From NCBI GenBank assembly GCA_964412195.1, contig CAYPNP010000033.1:1-38755 (forward strand): DNA of 38,755 nucleotides. The letters run 5' to 3'. The notes under the pieces are model-generated. The model did no database searches. It saw nothing but the letters and a program-made list of their open reading frames with translations, and was not told the origin of the DNA. Source of the DNA: CAYPNP01 sp964412195 (lineage in GTDB: Bacteria > Acidobacteriota > JAAYUB01). Shown in pieces: positions 9,600 through 16,500 of the stretch (position 1 is the stretch's first letter; the number at the start of each line of letters is the position of its first letter). A program made the translations under genes and the position numbers.

Positions 9600-9941
9600 T
9601 CACTCCGGAAGCTTCAATTTCGTGAGCTGCCGCTCCAGCCGCTTGTCCTCGAAATACTCGTGGATCCGTCCCAGGACGCGCCAGTCATCGAGGCTGAGGT
9701 CGTTGTTGCGGATCCGCCACCCGGCCTGCTGCCGGAGGTACAGGTCGAGCATGATCCCCATGTAGGAGCGGAAATCACGGCTGTACGCCTCGAGCCGCTC
9801 CTTCTTGTCCGGGGCGTCCCGGAGGCAGCTCTCGCAGCGGGCGGCCGGATCGGCCACGTCCTGCGGCGCCTGGCATCGCTGGCACTCCTGGAGCAGATCG
9901 GGGATCCCGTCCTCCAGGTAGCGCCAGGCCAGGTCGCTCAT
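9600..9941 (-). CDS. Tail assembly chaperone, downstream frame (gpT-like part of a G/GT pair)
   Basis: 113 aa, between the G-like gene and the tape measure, with a likely zinc site (CQRC at 20-23, CESC at 36-39). Its ATG overlaps the upstream stop as ATGA and sits 13 nt after the purine-rich Shine-Dalgarno-like block, too far for efficient initiation. A -1 slippery heptamer just before the stop would fuse this frame to the upstream gene, as in lambda gpG/gpGT. It may therefore be made mainly as the C-terminal half of a 251-aa fusion. Confidence 0.8.
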   Translation of the reverse strand: MSDLAWRYLEDGIPDLLQECQRCQAPQDVADPAARCESCLRDAPDKKERLEAYSRDFRSYMGIMLDLYLRQQAGWRIRNNDLSLDDWRVLGRIHEYFEDKRLERQLTKLKLPE

Positions 9942-10354
9942 AAAGGGGATTCATCCTCCCCCTCCTCGCTGACGGGATTCTGGTTCTCCTCGAACTGCAG
10001 GGCCCAGGAACACTTCCAGGCGGCGGGGATGAGATCCTTCCACGAGCTGACCGACCAGCCCAGGCGCTGCCGCCAGCTCTCCCGGTCGGCGTCGGTGATG
10101 TTCATGGCCGCGCCGACGTGGACCTTTTCGCCGGCGGCGTTCTTGATGGTCAGGCCCTCGACATCCTTCAGGATCCGGTCGACGAAGGCGATCCGAGCCT
10201 CGGCGTGCTGGTTGATGGTCTTGTTGCGCACGGTGGGAAAACGGGACTTGAGGAACCGGCTCACCTCCTCGGGGGTGGGCTGGCGCAGGATCACCACCAC
10301 GTGATCGTCGCCCTGGCCGTAGTGTTTGAAGCGGATTTCGTTGGTCAGTTCCAT
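9938..10354 (-). CDS. Tail assembly chaperone, upstream frame (gpG-like)
   Basis: 138 aa, immediately before the gpT-like frame and after the tube gene, the canonical place of the G chaperone. AAGGAGACGATC precedes the ATG. It is acidic at the C-terminus (SEEGEDESPL). The last codons are TCC CCT TTA TGA, giving the heptamer C CCT TTA just before the stop. It likely coats the tape measure and recruits tube subunits, as known for lambda gpG. The assignment rests on order, size and the frameshift signal, not on clear sequence similarity. Confidence 0.8.
   Translation of the reverse strand: MELTNEIRFKHYGQGDDHVVVILRQPTPEEVSRFLKSRFPTVRNKTINQHAEARIAFVDRILKDVEGLTIKNAAGEKVHVGAAMNITDADRESWRQRLGWSVSSWKDLIPAAWKCSWALQFEENQNPVSEEGEDESPL
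9941..9947 (-). other. Putative -1 programmed ribosomal frameshift site (C CCT TTA)
   Basis: Read 9947 to 9941, the heptamer CCCTTTA fits X XXY YYZ in the zero frame and is followed directly by TGA. The -1 frame continues as ATG AGC GAC into the next ORF. A block GAGGAGGGGGAGG lies 8 nt upstream, placed like the stimulatory internal Shine-Dalgarno of dnaX. The predicted product is 138 + 113 = 251 aa. Confidence 0.65.
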
Positions 10355-10376
10355 GATCGTCTCCTTGATGATGATG

Positions 10377-10408
10377 GCTCCCCCGGATCCGGGGCGGGGG
10401 ATCCCCGA
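10377..10408. other. GC-rich hairpin between tube and chaperone genes
   Basis: The 59-bp gap contains CCCCGGATCCGGGG (10381-10394), a perfect palindrome, beside a second dyad GGGGATCCCC. The two could form alternative stems in the late mRNA. No T run follows, so it is more likely an mRNA stability or expression-ratio element after the highly expressed tube gene than a full terminator. Confidence 0.4.
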
Positions 10409-10413
10409 TTTCC

Positions 10414-11442
10414 TTACAGGTACAGCGGCTGCTCGTTGATGATGTGGATCCGATAGGGGCCGTAGGTCGGATCGGCAAACAGGTTCAGCGAACCGTTGAT
10501 GATGAGCTTGCCGTTGTCCACGCCGAGGTCGGCCTTGTTGTAGGCCACCTTGGGCGCCACGAAGCGCACGGTGAATTTGTTAGTCAGGGAAGCCCCGATG
10601 AGCTGGCCGACCAGGGGGATTTCCAGGACAAAGTACTCGCAGGCCAGGAGCTGGTCTTTCTCCGCCCGGGTGTCAAGCTCGAGCTTCAGCTCCACCGCCG
10701 ACTCCATCATCTGGTTGCCACGCTCCACCCGGGCGGCGTACTTGGCGTCGTCACCCAGGCCGAACTCGTACACCAGGGCCGCGGCATTCTTGAGCACCGC
10801 CTTCCAGTTGAGGACCCGCGAGCTGATGGCGGCACCGCCGCTGACCGTGTCGCCGTTGTAGGTGCCGCCGACGCGGATCACGCAGTCGCCGAACTTGAGG
10901 TAGTCCTCGAGGATCTGGGCCGGCCGGGCGGGCACGGGATCGATCACGGTCTCCCGCCCGACGCCCAGGAGCGAGGCTTCGATCTTGGCGAACTCTTCGA
11001 CAGCAGCGCTGAGGCTCACCTCGGAGCAGGCCAGCCCCGCCATCTCCCGGCAGAAGGCGCCGTCGTACTCGCGCACGGTGCGGGTGGGCAGCGAGATCAG
11101 GCTCTTGTCGGTGGCGACGACGTGTTTGCGCACCGTGGCCTGGTTCGGATCATTGGGATTGGTGGTGGTGATGGTCCCGGTGAGCAGGGCCAGGAAGAGG
11201 GCGGCGTTGTGCGGCATCAGGTTCTGATTGTGCTTGCCCTCGGTCTTCATGGTCAGGATGCCGTGCTGGGTGGGGGCCACCTCGCCGGTGTTCTCGTCGC
11301 GGTTGTCCCAGATCTTGCTCGGCCGTGCCTCCATCGGATCGCCGGCGAAATTCAGGCTGGTGTCCACGGTCTGGGGGGTGCCGACGGCGGTCTCTTTGGC
11401 CATCGAAAATCCGCGCCAGCCCCCGGAAATGGTCTTGGGCAT
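10414..11442 (-). CDS. Major tail tube protein
   Basis: 342 aa, with GGAGGAAATAACC before the ATG. Beta-rich composition, the segment KIWDNRDENTGEVAPTQHG, and two similar halves around LNWKAVLKNAAALVYEFG fit siphovirus tube subunits. It lies directly upstream of the chaperone pair and tape measure, as tube genes do. No contractile sheath gene accompanies it, which argues for a non-contractile tail. Confidence 0.8.
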   Translation of the reverse strand: MPKTISGGWRGFSMAKETAVGTPQTVDTSLNFAGDPMEARPSKIWDNRDENTGEVAPTQHGILTMKTEGKHNQNLMPHNAALFLALLTGTITTTNPNDPNQATVRKHVVATDKSLISLPTRTVREYDGAFCREMAGLACSEVSLSAAVEEFAKIEASLLGVGRETVIDPVPARPAQILEDYLKFGDCVIRVGGTYNGDTVSGGAAISSRVLNWKAVLKNAAALVYEFGLGDDAKYAARVERGNQMMESAVELKLELDTRAEKDQLLACEYFVLEIPLVGQLIGASLTNKFTVRFVAPKVAYNKADLGVDNGKLIINGSLNLFADPTYGPYRIHIINEQPLYL

Positions 11443-11444
11443 GG

Positions 11445-11657
11445 TTATTTCCTCCGAGTCGGTTTTTTCTCGGGCCGGGCCGGCTCAAGTTCTGCATCCC
11501 GGGACGGAGCAGCTCCCTCCGTCCCGGGATCCGGCACGGCTTCGAAGCAGGTCGGCTCCACCGCTGCCAGGCGGTCGTTCGGGTACACTCGGTCGCGGTG
11601 GTATTCGCCGGCGAGCTCGCCGAACAGCCGCACCGGCACGATGCATTTCACGCTCAT
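11445..11657 (-). CDS. Small basic/acidic protein between tail completion and tube genes
   Basis: 70 aa. The start is ATG 11657, set by GGAGGAGTGAGCCC; an upstream extension would lie wholly inside the neighbouring gene. The first 40 residues are compact (SVKCIVPVRLFGELAGEYHR); the tail is a charged, proline-rich linker ending KKPTRRK. It resembles in layout the 74-aa protein at 13336-13560 (short globular part then charged tail). Function unknown; possibly a particle decoration or assembly factor. Confidence 0.7.
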   Translation of the reverse strand: MSVKCIVPVRLFGELAGEYHRDRVYPNDRLAAVEPTCFEAVPDPGTEGAAPSRDAELEPARPEKKPTRRK

Positions 11658-11661
11658 GGGC

Positions 11662-12168
11662 TCACTCCTCCATGTCCCGCACCACGTCGACGATGGCGTC
11701 AACCTCGGCCACGCCGTAGTGGACCGCGGCCTCGCCGAACACCTCGACGACGGCGGAGACATCCCTCACAAAATTGCCCCGACCGGAGATGGCCAGGGAG
11801 GTTTCAGACTTTCGACAGGCATTGAGCAGCCGCTCCAGATTGTCGGCCAGCACCAGGGCGGCGGACCGGGCCGCCGCCGAACGGGTACGAGTGTCACCGG
11901 TGGCCTGGACGATGCCGATCAGCTTCACCGGCACTGCGTGCTGCAGCTCGTTGGTGGCGATCTCCTGGCTCTGTTTCTTGTTTACCAGGGCGATGATCGA
12001 CAATGCCGGGAGCTCGCCGGGATGGTACGCTTCGGAAATGTTCCAGCCCGGAAAGAGGGCCTCCCGCACCCCGATCTCCAGGGTCTTGACGTGATCCGGA
12101 TCGCCGATCCAGGCGTCGGCCTGGGCCTTGGTCGCGATCGCGGTTTCGATGTCGGTGCACAGGCTCAT
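11662..12168 (-). CDS. Tail completion / tail terminator-like protein
   Basis: 168 aa, between the HK97 gp10-like gene and the tube gene, where siphoviruses carry the tail terminator that caps the tube and joins it to the head. An N-terminal alpha/beta segment ends at PALSIIALVN, followed by a VPVKLIGIVQATGD strand-turn pattern as in gpU/gp11-type proteins, and the C-terminus is acidic. The assignment rests on order and general fold pattern. Confidence 0.65.
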   Translation of the reverse strand: MSLCTDIETAIATKAQADAWIGDPDHVKTLEIGVREALFPGWNISEAYHPGELPALSIIALVNKKQSQEIATNELQHAVPVKLIGIVQATGDTRTRSAAARSAALVLADNLERLLNACRKSETSLAISGRGNFVRDVSAVVEVFGEAAVHYGVAEVDAIVDVVRDMEE

Positions 12169-12175
12169 GCGTCCC

Positions 12176-12691
12176 TCATGTCCGGGCCCCGCCCGCCCGC
12201 AGCTCGTTGTCCAGCTCCTGCTCGATGATTCGGAAATAGTGCGGGATGAATTCCTCGACCGCCTCGCCGAAGAAGCGCTGCGGCGGGACGCCCTTCACGG
12301 ACCGGGTCTTGATCCAGGAGCCGTCGGGCGTCCGAAAATGCAGCCACTCCCCGTTCTTTGGCCGAATGGGCTCTTTGAGCGGGCCGTAGATCCCGGTGCC
12401 CAGCTCCAGGTAGAGGCCGTACCGGGCCCGGCCCACGTCGACGCCCACCCGGGCCCGGGTGATCCGGCGGTTGATCGCTTCGATCTCCATCATGACCGCC
12501 CGCAGCAGGTTGCGCGAGCGCATCAGGCCCTTGATCTGGATCTTGGAGCGGACCATCCGCACCAGCAGGGCGGCGCCCCGCCGCACCGCCCGGTCGGGGA
12601 CCCGGCTCACCGCCAGCGCCTGGCGGTCCAGCGCCTGGACGACCTGGTCAAAGATGTCGGGACGATCCCAGTGGAAGGAGAACGTACCCAT
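12176..12691 (-). CDS. HK97 gp10-like head-tail joining protein
   Basis: 171 aa. It carries the motif of the HK97_gp10 / minor capsid family: a basic helical N-terminus (ALLVRMVRSKIQIKG), then RYGLYLELGTGIYGP and a C-terminal helix FFGEAVEEFIPHYFRIIEQEL. Its ATG overlaps the connector stop. It is thought to act in the head-tail connector, between adaptor and tail terminator. Confidence 0.8.
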   Translation of the reverse strand: MGTFSFHWDRPDIFDQVVQALDRQALAVSRVPDRAVRRGAALLVRMVRSKIQIKGLMRSRNLLRAVMMEIEAINRRITRARVGVDVGRARYGLYLELGTGIYGPLKEPIRPKNGEWLHFRTPDGSWIKTRSVKGVPPQRFFGEAVEEFIPHYFRIIEQELDNELRAGGART

Positions 12692-13260
12692 CAGACCACC
12701 CCCACCGGCGCGACGTAGTACCGGTTCAGAATCGCCCGGATCGGGCTGGGGATGTCGTCGGCCGAGTACACCGTGGTGCCCTTGCCGACGGACTTGCTTT
12801 CGATCCCGAGGTTGCGCAGCTTGTTGTACCAGAAGGTGATCAGGGAGGCGCAGGCCTCCCGGATGTCGTCCGGAACGGCCGCATAGCCGGCGGTGTAGGT
12901 CACCGAGACGTTCGCCACGCCCCGGGGAAACACCCCGCTCCAGAGCATCCGGATGTTGTCCACTTCATTGACCAGGCTGATGCGGCCGCGGGCGTTCCAG
13001 ACATAGGCGCCCGCCGGCAGCGTCTCGCCGGCGATCGCCACCACGGCCACCGCCACCACCGGCCGCCGGCGCACGAACAGCGTCGGGGTGCCGTCGCCGT
13101 CGTACAGCTCGACGCCTTCCACCGCCTCGAAATTCTGCCGGCAGTAGCCGCGGATGGCGGCCGAGGCCGATGCGATCAACGGCGTGAACAGAGTCTCAAG
13201 GGCGTCGTCCGGCAGCTCGGCCCGGGTCTTGTAGAAGGTCCAGTCAATCAGCGGATCCAC
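12691..13260 (-). CDS. Head-tail connector / adaptor protein (gp6-like)
   Basis: 189 aa. The best start is GTG 13260, with GGAGG five bases upstream; a TTG at 13281 has no usable site. Hallmarks of gp6/adaptor proteins are visible: an N-terminal helix (ALETLFTPLIASASAAIRGYCRQNF), a central VTYTAGYAAVPDDIREACASLITFWYNK segment, and a small C-terminal tail. It sits just after the capsid cluster and before the gp10-like gene. Confidence 0.8.
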   Translation of the reverse strand: MDPLIDWTFYKTRAELPDDALETLFTPLIASASAAIRGYCRQNFEAVEGVELYDGDGTPTLFVRRRPVVAVAVVAIAGETLPAGAYVWNARGRISLVNEVDNIRMLWSGVFPRGVANVSVTYTAGYAAVPDDIREACASLITFWYNKLRNLGIESKSVGKGTTVYSADDIPSPIRAILNRYYVAPVGVV

Positions 13261-13281
13261 ATTCGCCTCCAGGAATTCCAA

Positions 13282-13325
13282 TCCTCACGGGGGCGGGCGG
13301 CCGGGCCGTCCGCCGCCCGTCAGGC
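13282..13325. other. GC-rich hairpin between connector gene and small head gene
   Basis: The short gap carries GGGCGGGCGGCC and GTCCGCCGCCC arms flanking GGGCC, a strong imperfect stem. No T run is present. It probably influences late mRNA processing or stability. Confidence 0.35.
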
Positions 13326-13335
13326 TTGGCGATCC

Positions 13336-13560
13336 TTAGAGCTTCCGCGGCGCCGGCGGCTTGGAGGTTTCGGCGGCGAACTTCTCGGCCTCGGACCGGT
13401 TGTCGAACACCCGGATGTAGTCTTCCGGCACCGGCCGGGCCAGCGGCACCACGACACCGGGGAGGAATCGCGTGGCGCCGAACGTGTACGATCCCTTGTG
13501 GCCCACCAGCACGCCGTACTGGGTCTTGGCTTCCTTGGTTTCCTTCTCTTTCTCGGCCAT
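13336..13560 (-). CDS. Small head-associated protein (unknown)
   Basis: 74 aa from ATG 13560, with AAGGAGATCGAT upstream. A lysine/glutamate-rich start (AEKEKETKEAK) precedes a compact part (YGVLVGHKGSYTFGATRFLPG) and a charged proline-ending tail. It lies directly after the capsid gene, where phages often place small decoration or head-completion proteins. No family recognised with confidence. Confidence 0.7.
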   Translation of the reverse strand: MAEKEKETKEAKTQYGVLVGHKGSYTFGATRFLPGVVVPLARPVPEDYIRVFDNRSEAEKFAAETSKPPAPRKL

Positions 13561-13590
13561 ATCGATCTCCTTGTCATGAAGTAATTCGGG

Positions 13591-13615
13591 CACCCGCGGC
13601 TCGGACCCGCGGGTG
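13591..13615. other. Stem-loop directly downstream of the capsid gene
   Basis: CACCCGCGG (13591-13599) pairs with CCGCGGGTG (13607-13615) around a 7-nt loop, 5 bp after the capsid stop on the minus strand. There is no T run, so it is more likely a 3'-end stabiliser or partial attenuator helping high capsid expression. Confidence 0.5.
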
Positions 13616-13620
13616 TTGGT

Positions 13621-15036
13621 TTACTGGACCTTGGCGTTCTTGTAGATGGCGACCGCGTCCATCTCCTCGACGTTGACGTCGGCGCGGAACGTCATCACCC
13701 AGTCGGTGGCCGACAGGCGCGGCAGGCGCTGGCTTTCGATGGTGATGTACTTCCGGAAGCCGATGATCAGGTTGGCCAGCAGGGTCAGCATGATGAAGGT
13801 GCCGTTGGTCTCGGCTGCCACGGTGAGGTTGGTCGGCAGCAGCGGCATGCGGATGTTCTGGATGCCGCGCAGCGGCACATCCAGCCGGCCGGTCACGCTC
13901 TGGTCGCCGAGCCCCGTCTCGCGACCCGCCAGGGTGTCGAGGTAGTCGAGGTAGATATCGGGGTTCTGGATCCAGGCCAGCAGGGCCGGATCCTGGCGGA
14001 ACTTGTGCGGCAGGGCCTTGAGCAGCCGGGTGGCCTTGGCCTGGTCGGTGCCCGGCCAGTAGCGGTCGGTGTCCCCGGTGGCGTCGATGATGTGGGCGCC
14101 CGACCCGCCGGCGATCGCCCGGGTGTAGAACCCGTCCCAGATGTCGAGGATGTAGGTGTCGGCGACCCCGTCGTCGGCCATCATGGCCGCTTCCTCGAGC
14201 TCGTTGGCGGCGGCGCGGCCGACCATGTCGAGCAGGTGCTGCATGAAGGCGTCACCCTCGATGTTGTCGGCCAGGGCGTTGTCGGTGATCCGGACCACCG
14301 CGATGATGTCCTTCGGGTTGAAGATGATCTGGCTGGTGGACACGGACACCGTCTCGCCGGGGTCGGTTCCCTGGGTCTGCTTCTTGAGCACCTTGGTGCC
14401 CAGGCCGATCTTGTCGACCTTGGTCTGGTTGGCGTTGAGCTTCTCGACCCGGATCTTCTTGAGCAGGACGCTCAGGTCGACGATGTGGTCGATGAAGCGG
14501 TCCGCCTCCTCCACCGTCAGCCCGTAGGTGAACGAGCCGGTGGTGATGGCTGCCTTGGAGAGCTTCTCCCCCGGCGTCAGGCCGTAGGTCTGCTCCAGGT
14601 AGCGGGTGAAGTCGGGGAACTTCGCCGCTTTGCTCAGCGGCTCGCCCACGGTGATCCGCTGGGACGGCGACGTGGCCTTCTCCAACGTGATGACGCGGGA
14701 CTGCAGGCCGTTGATCGCGGTGACCACCGGCTTGAGCACCTCGCCAACGCCACTGACGATGCGGGCTTCGGACTCGCCGACGGCCTTGGCCACGGGGTCA
14801 TCGGCCGGGGCGGTCTTGGCGGCCATCTGGACCTGGCCGGTGGAGGACTCGTCAGAGCTGCGAACGGTCTCCGACTTGCTCTGGTAGGTGGAAATCTCCT
14901 TGACGGTGGCCTTGGCGAGGGCACCATCGGCGGCGGATTCGGCCGCCGGCTTGGCGGCAGGCTTGGCTTCCGGCTCGGACTCCGCTTTCAGGAGCCCGGT
15001 GATGCTCTCCAGGAGAGCGGCGATTTTGGGCGGCAT
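13621..15036 (-). CDS. Major capsid protein (HK97-fold type, with long N-terminal scaffold-like region)
   Basis: 471 aa from ATG 15036, which has AAGGAGG seven bases upstream. Residues 1-140 are low-complexity and helical (many Ala, Lys, Glu), like the delta/scaffold domain removed from HK97-type capsids. From ~140 the fold-like core begins (FPDFTRYLEQTYGL) with QIIFNPKDIIAVVRITDNALADN and a C-terminal beta-rich domain (FRADVNVEEMDAVAIYKNAKVQ) typical of capsid ends. The same frame stays open upstream to ATG 15153, adding 39 residues that look like the lost C-terminus of the protease gene. Confidence 0.85.
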   Translation of the reverse strand: MPPKIAALLESITGLLKAESEPEAKPAAKPAAESAADGALAKATVKEISTYQSKSETVRSSDESSTGQVQMAAKTAPADDPVAKAVGESEARIVSGVGEVLKPVVTAINGLQSRVITLEKATSPSQRITVGEPLSKAAKFPDFTRYLEQTYGLTPGEKLSKAAITTGSFTYGLTVEEADRFIDHIVDLSVLLKKIRVEKLNANQTKVDKIGLGTKVLKKQTQGTDPGETVSVSTSQIIFNPKDIIAVVRITDNALADNIEGDAFMQHLLDMVGRAAANELEEAAMMADDGVADTYILDIWDGFYTRAIAGGSGAHIIDATGDTDRYWPGTDQAKATRLLKALPHKFRQDPALLAWIQNPDIYLDYLDTLAGRETGLGDQSVTGRLDVPLRGIQNIRMPLLPTNLTVAAETNGTFIMLTLLANLIIGFRKYITIESQRLPRLSATDWVMTFRADVNVEEMDAVAIYKNAKVQ

Positions 15037-15145
15037 ACTCGTATCCTCCTTTTCGGATTTGAAAATCAGGGCCTTGCTTTCCCGGTTCACCGGGCTGAAT
15101 TTCCCGAGCACCAGGCTCAGATCCTTCACGATGAGTTGACGCAAT

Positions 15146-15526
15146 CTAGGCATCGGCATCCTCCTCTTCCCGGACGCCCGTCCCGCCGATGGAGAAGCCC
15201 TTGATCTCCCCCCGGCGGGCCAGCTTCCGCAGCTCTTCGTCCAAGAGCAGGATCCCGACGTACCAGCGGAGCTTGCCGCCGAAGTACTGCGGGACGCTTT
15301 CCACCAGGACGGCATTCTCGACGTCGATCTCGTGGTTGACCATCAGCCGCGCCTCGCCGGCGTAGTACAGCACCATGAAGGCGTGGATCATGGCCACGAG
15401 TTCGGCATTCGGGATCACGTCGCCCTGGTCGTCCTCCACCTCGGCCACCGAGCCCCAGCCGTAGAGGACACCCTCCTCCTCGTCGTAGCGGTCGGCTTTC
15501 AGAATCAGGGGCTGCTCCAGATTCAT
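15146..15526 (-). CDS. XkdF-like prohead serine protease
   Basis: 126 aa from ATG 15526, coupled to the minor head stop by TGATG. The pattern fits the XkdF family: Y-G-W-G-S-V near the N-terminus, EARLMVNHEIDVENAVLVES (His-containing strand), WYVGILLLDEELRKLARRGEIKGFSIGG near the C-terminus. It would mature the prohead by cutting scaffold and capsid N-termini. It ends right after GFSIGG, whereas family members continue with a KxVSLVxxPAN-type tail; a matching tail appears in the +1 frame overlapping this stop. Confidence 0.75.
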   Translation of the reverse strand: MNLEQPLILKADRYDEEEGVLYGWGSVAEVEDDQGDVIPNAELVAMIHAFMVLYYAGEARLMVNHEIDVENAVLVESVPQYFGGKLRWYVGILLLDEELRKLARRGEIKGFSIGGTGVREEEDADA

Positions 15527-16491
15527 CACGCACCATCCCATTGACGGAATGTATCGGCGTCGGCGGCGTCAAACACCGGATCGGTGGTGCAGCCGCAGTT
15601 GACCACTTCGCTGGCCGGTAGCGTTGGATCCATCGGCCCATCGCACGCGTAGGACTCGGACCCGTCGGCCGACAGTAGGTGAAACTTGGCGTCCATCTTG
15701 ATGACGGTGCCGTCCAGGACCTTGTGGTTGGGCCGGGCCGAGCCGGGCCCGCGGCCGCTGTGGCGCCAGGCCTTGTAGCCCACGCCGCACTCCCGGAACG
15801 TGTCGCGCTGGGCGTGCTCGGCCACGAAGCCGATCTCCGTCTGGGCAAAGCGCAGGGCGTGGGCGGCGCTGATCTCGCCGAAGGCGGACTGGATCCGGCG
15901 CAGCAGGTCATTGTTGTAGGGGCCGTCGCCGGCCTCGGCCAGGTGCTCCACCATCGCCGCCAGCCCCCGGTCGATTCCCTCCCGCGCCGAGTTGTAGGCA
16001 ACCTCTTTCCGAGCCAGGATCAAGTCCCGGATGGCGGGATTGCGCAGCTCGAAATCCGACGCATCCAATCCCAGCTTTCCCAGGGCAAATTTGGCCGCGT
16101 CCTCGTAACACGGGAAGTGGTGGAGCTCGACAATGACGGCCGCCATTTCCTCCAGGCTTTGGTCACTCCAGAAGGCGAACCGGGTCAGCAGCTCGGCCAG
16201 GAAGTTCTTGTCCCGGGAGGTGAGCTTGGCCTTGGTCACGCTCTCGGCAACCGGCGCGGGATGATAGGCGGTCACGTACTCGCGCAGCGCCTCCAGCCGG
16301 CCGTCCGTCTGCAGGTACTCCAGCAGTGCCGCAAATCCCTCCCTGAGCCAGGCACGGAAACCGGACCGCAGCCGGCCCTCCCGGCGGCCGCGATCGTAGC
16401 GCCGCGGCGAGCGCGCTTTTCGCAGCGCCACCCCCAGCTCCACATCGAGCCGCCGCGCTGCCGTCAGGACTGTTTTGCACCGGTCACACAT
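15526..16491 (-). CDS. Minor head / head morphogenesis protein (Mu gpF / SPP1 gp7-like)
   Basis: 321 aa, between portal and protease. The C-terminal 120 residues carry the family pattern: ALRFAQTEIGFVAEHAQRDTFRECGVGYKAWRHSG, then RPNHKVLDGTVIKMD and VNCGCTTDPVF (asparagine-Cys-x-Cys). These proteins bind the portal and enter the head, and are needed for DNA ejection or head assembly. The N-terminus starts with CDRC. The start ATG 16491 has a weak AGGCAGGCGA site. Confidence 0.85.
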   Translation of the reverse strand: MCDRCKTVLTAARRLDVELGVALRKARSPRRYDRGRREGRLRSGFRAWLREGFAALLEYLQTDGRLEALREYVTAYHPAPVAESVTKAKLTSRDKNFLAELLTRFAFWSDQSLEEMAAVIVELHHFPCYEDAAKFALGKLGLDASDFELRNPAIRDLILARKEVAYNSAREGIDRGLAAMVEHLAEAGDGPYNNDLLRRIQSAFGEISAAHALRFAQTEIGFVAEHAQRDTFRECGVGYKAWRHSGRGPGSARPNHKVLDGTVIKMDAKFHLLSADGSESYACDGPMDPTLPASEVVNCGCTTDPVFDAADADTFRQWDGA

Positions 16492-16500
16492 TCGCCTGCC

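Noticed and set aside
10444..12228. 594-aa plus-strand ORF opposite tube and tail completion genes
   Set aside because: Shadow ORF across three coupled minus-strand genes.
15140..15160. Programmed +1 frameshift to join the protease and capsid frames
   Set aside because: No known +1 signal is visible, and a good ribosome site and ATG lie at the junction, so reinitiation is simpler.
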